NCBI RefSeq assembly: GCF_003730015.1 | Contig: NZ_RJTU01000034.1 | Coordinates: 124,001-188,000, forward strand | From: Epilithonimonas hominis | GTDB taxonomy: Bacteria > Bacteroidota > Bacteroidia > Flavobacteriales > Weeksellaceae | DNA: 64,000 bases | Reading direction: 5' to 3' | Part shown: in pieces, positions 63,198-64,000 of the stretch | Position numbering within the stretch: position 1 is the stretch's first letter | How the letters are laid out: the number at the start of each line of letters is the position of its first letter | The notes under the pieces: generated by a model | Databases searched by the model: none | What the model was told of the DNA's origin: nothing | What the model saw: the letters and a program-made list of their open reading frames with translations, nothing else | Program-made: the position numbers and the translations under genes

Positions 63198-63764
63198 ATG
63201 GACAACACTGAACAAAACGGAGAGGAGCTTTTGCAAAGAATAGTAGAATCCTGCAAAACAAATACTGAATCTACTATAAAGACCCAAGAATCACTTGAGG
63301 ATTTCACAGCCCTCTTGCTTGAATGCGAACACTCACTTAGAAGTGGGTTTGCTTTGAATGAGGAAATATTCGGAGTTCAAAAAAAAATATTGAAAGAAAC
63401 CATAAGTCAGATTCCACAAATGATAACAGCAGAGCTATCAAAGGATAGTCTGAAAATTATCAATTCATTCAATCGAAAATCAAATTTTGTCTGGATAGTT
63501 TTTGGAGTGGTTCTATTGTCCTTATTGACGATTCTTCTAAGTGGCAATCTTGCACTTAAATGGTATGCCGAGAGTATTCGTTCCAAAAGCGAGCTTAGGC
63601 AGGAAATTCTTTCCGAGTTTGAGAAAGACGGAAAACAGCTTTATCCGAAAAATGACGTTCAACAATTAGAAAATAATACGAAACTCCTGCGAAAATGGAT
63701 TGAGAAAAACCCGAAAGATGCAGAGAAATTCCTGAGATTCAAGGATGGGTATGAGGCAAGGTAA
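63198..63764 (+). CDS. Membrane-anchored mobilization-associated protein
   Basis: The 188-residue protein has a helical N-terminal part (possible coiled coil), one membrane helix (FVWIVFGVVLLSLLTILLSG, about residues 92-112) and a charged C-terminal tail ending ERFLRFKDGYEAR-like sequence. Proteins of this type follow MobA-MobB in Flavobacteriia mobilizable elements and may link the relaxosome to the membrane; that role is inference. It starts 4 nt after the relaxase gene. Confidence 0.72.
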   Translation: MDNTEQNGEELLQRIVESCKTNTESTIKTQESLEDFTALLLECEHSLRSGFALNEEIFGVQKKILKETISQIPQMITAELSKDSLKIINSFNRKSNFVWIVFGVVLLSLLTILLSGNLALKWYAESIRSKSELRQEILSEFEKDGKQLYPKNDVQQLENNTKLLRKWIEKNPKDAEKFLRFKDGYEAR

Positions 63765-64000
63765 TTCTCCTGTATTTGTCCTTTATCGAATAAAAATTTT
63801 GATAAAAATACCATCTTTATGATATAAATTTGTTTTCAATAATTTAATACTTTTCGTTTATAAACAATTATATAAAATACTTTTTAAATGCTTTATAATT
63901 TAGCTTGTAATGGATTTATTATAGTAGGATAAATTTATTGTTAATTTTTTCAAAATTGTATGATATATTTTATACTTTTAAGTTTAGCAAAACAACTATT
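63765..64000. other. AT-rich region to the window end
   Basis: No ORF, RNA or clear repeat is seen in 236 nt. It probably continues the mobilizable element. Confidence 0.5.

Overview
The window is about 64 kb of chromosome from a member of the Bacteroidota, most like a Flavobacteriia/Weeksellaceae bacterium of the Chryseobacterium type. The evidence is the low GC content, the Bacteroidota promoter element TANNTTTG (with TTTG about 19-20 nt upstream where visible), a T9SS type A sorting domain, a PafA-type phosphatase, DUF4834, DUF6702, AIM24/TIGR00266 and YfhO proteins, and the MoxR-DUF58-BatA-BatB locus. Assignments rest on reading translated sequences and motifs; no database search was run.

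Layout. 1-4.5 kb: end of an outer-membrane barrel gene (frameshifted), a RelE/ParE-type toxin-antitoxin pair abutting recF, then cdd, a DUF922 protein, arfB and menE. 5.6-9.3 kb: tRNA-Gln, a decayed histidine kinase and a one-polypeptide type IIG restriction-modification enzyme. 9.3-12.5 kb: gapA and pfkA, divergent from mdh. 12.9-24.6 kb: PafA-like phosphatase, TIGR02757 protein, YceI lipoprotein, S41 peptidase, uvrA, a TonB-dependent receptor and prmA. 24.7-32.6 kb: amidase lipoprotein, tRNA-Ser/Pro/Arg, mtgA, a SpecificRecomb-family membrane protein, a DUF721/DciA-like protein, ychF, a T9SS cargo protein and a TIGR00266 gene broken by an in-frame stop. 32.7-38.5 kb: topoisomerase IV subunits B and A with a small membrane protein between them, and a rhomboid protease. 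38.5-44.5 kb: minus-strand block with YfhO, DUF4834, DUF6263-like lipoprotein, rlmB, a hypothetical protein and DinB. 44.7-49.7 kb: MoxR/DUF58/BatD-like/BatA/BatB operon. 49.9-60.8 kb: HsdR_N-like protein, holA, trxB, DUF1275, USP-like protein, a two-component system whose regulator is frameshifted, DUF6702, HupE/UreJ, M1 peptidase and flavin reductase. 60.8-64 kb: edge of a mobilizable element (truncated toprim/primase, a long inverted repeat that may be oriT, MobA-like protein, relaxase, membrane-anchored mob protein).

Most of the window is housekeeping sequence. The unusual content is: (1) at least five families of dispersed palindromic repeats, one copy of which sits in frame inside recF; (2) an abrupt drop from about 40% to about 20% GC inside the specificity half of the type IIG enzyme; (3) reading-frame lesions in otherwise recognisable genes (outer-membrane protein, TIGR00266, response regulator, histidine kinase remnant); (4) two perfect DnaA-box nonamers in inverted orientation; (5) the mobilizable-element boundary. 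I did not find a convincing wholly new multi-gene system.
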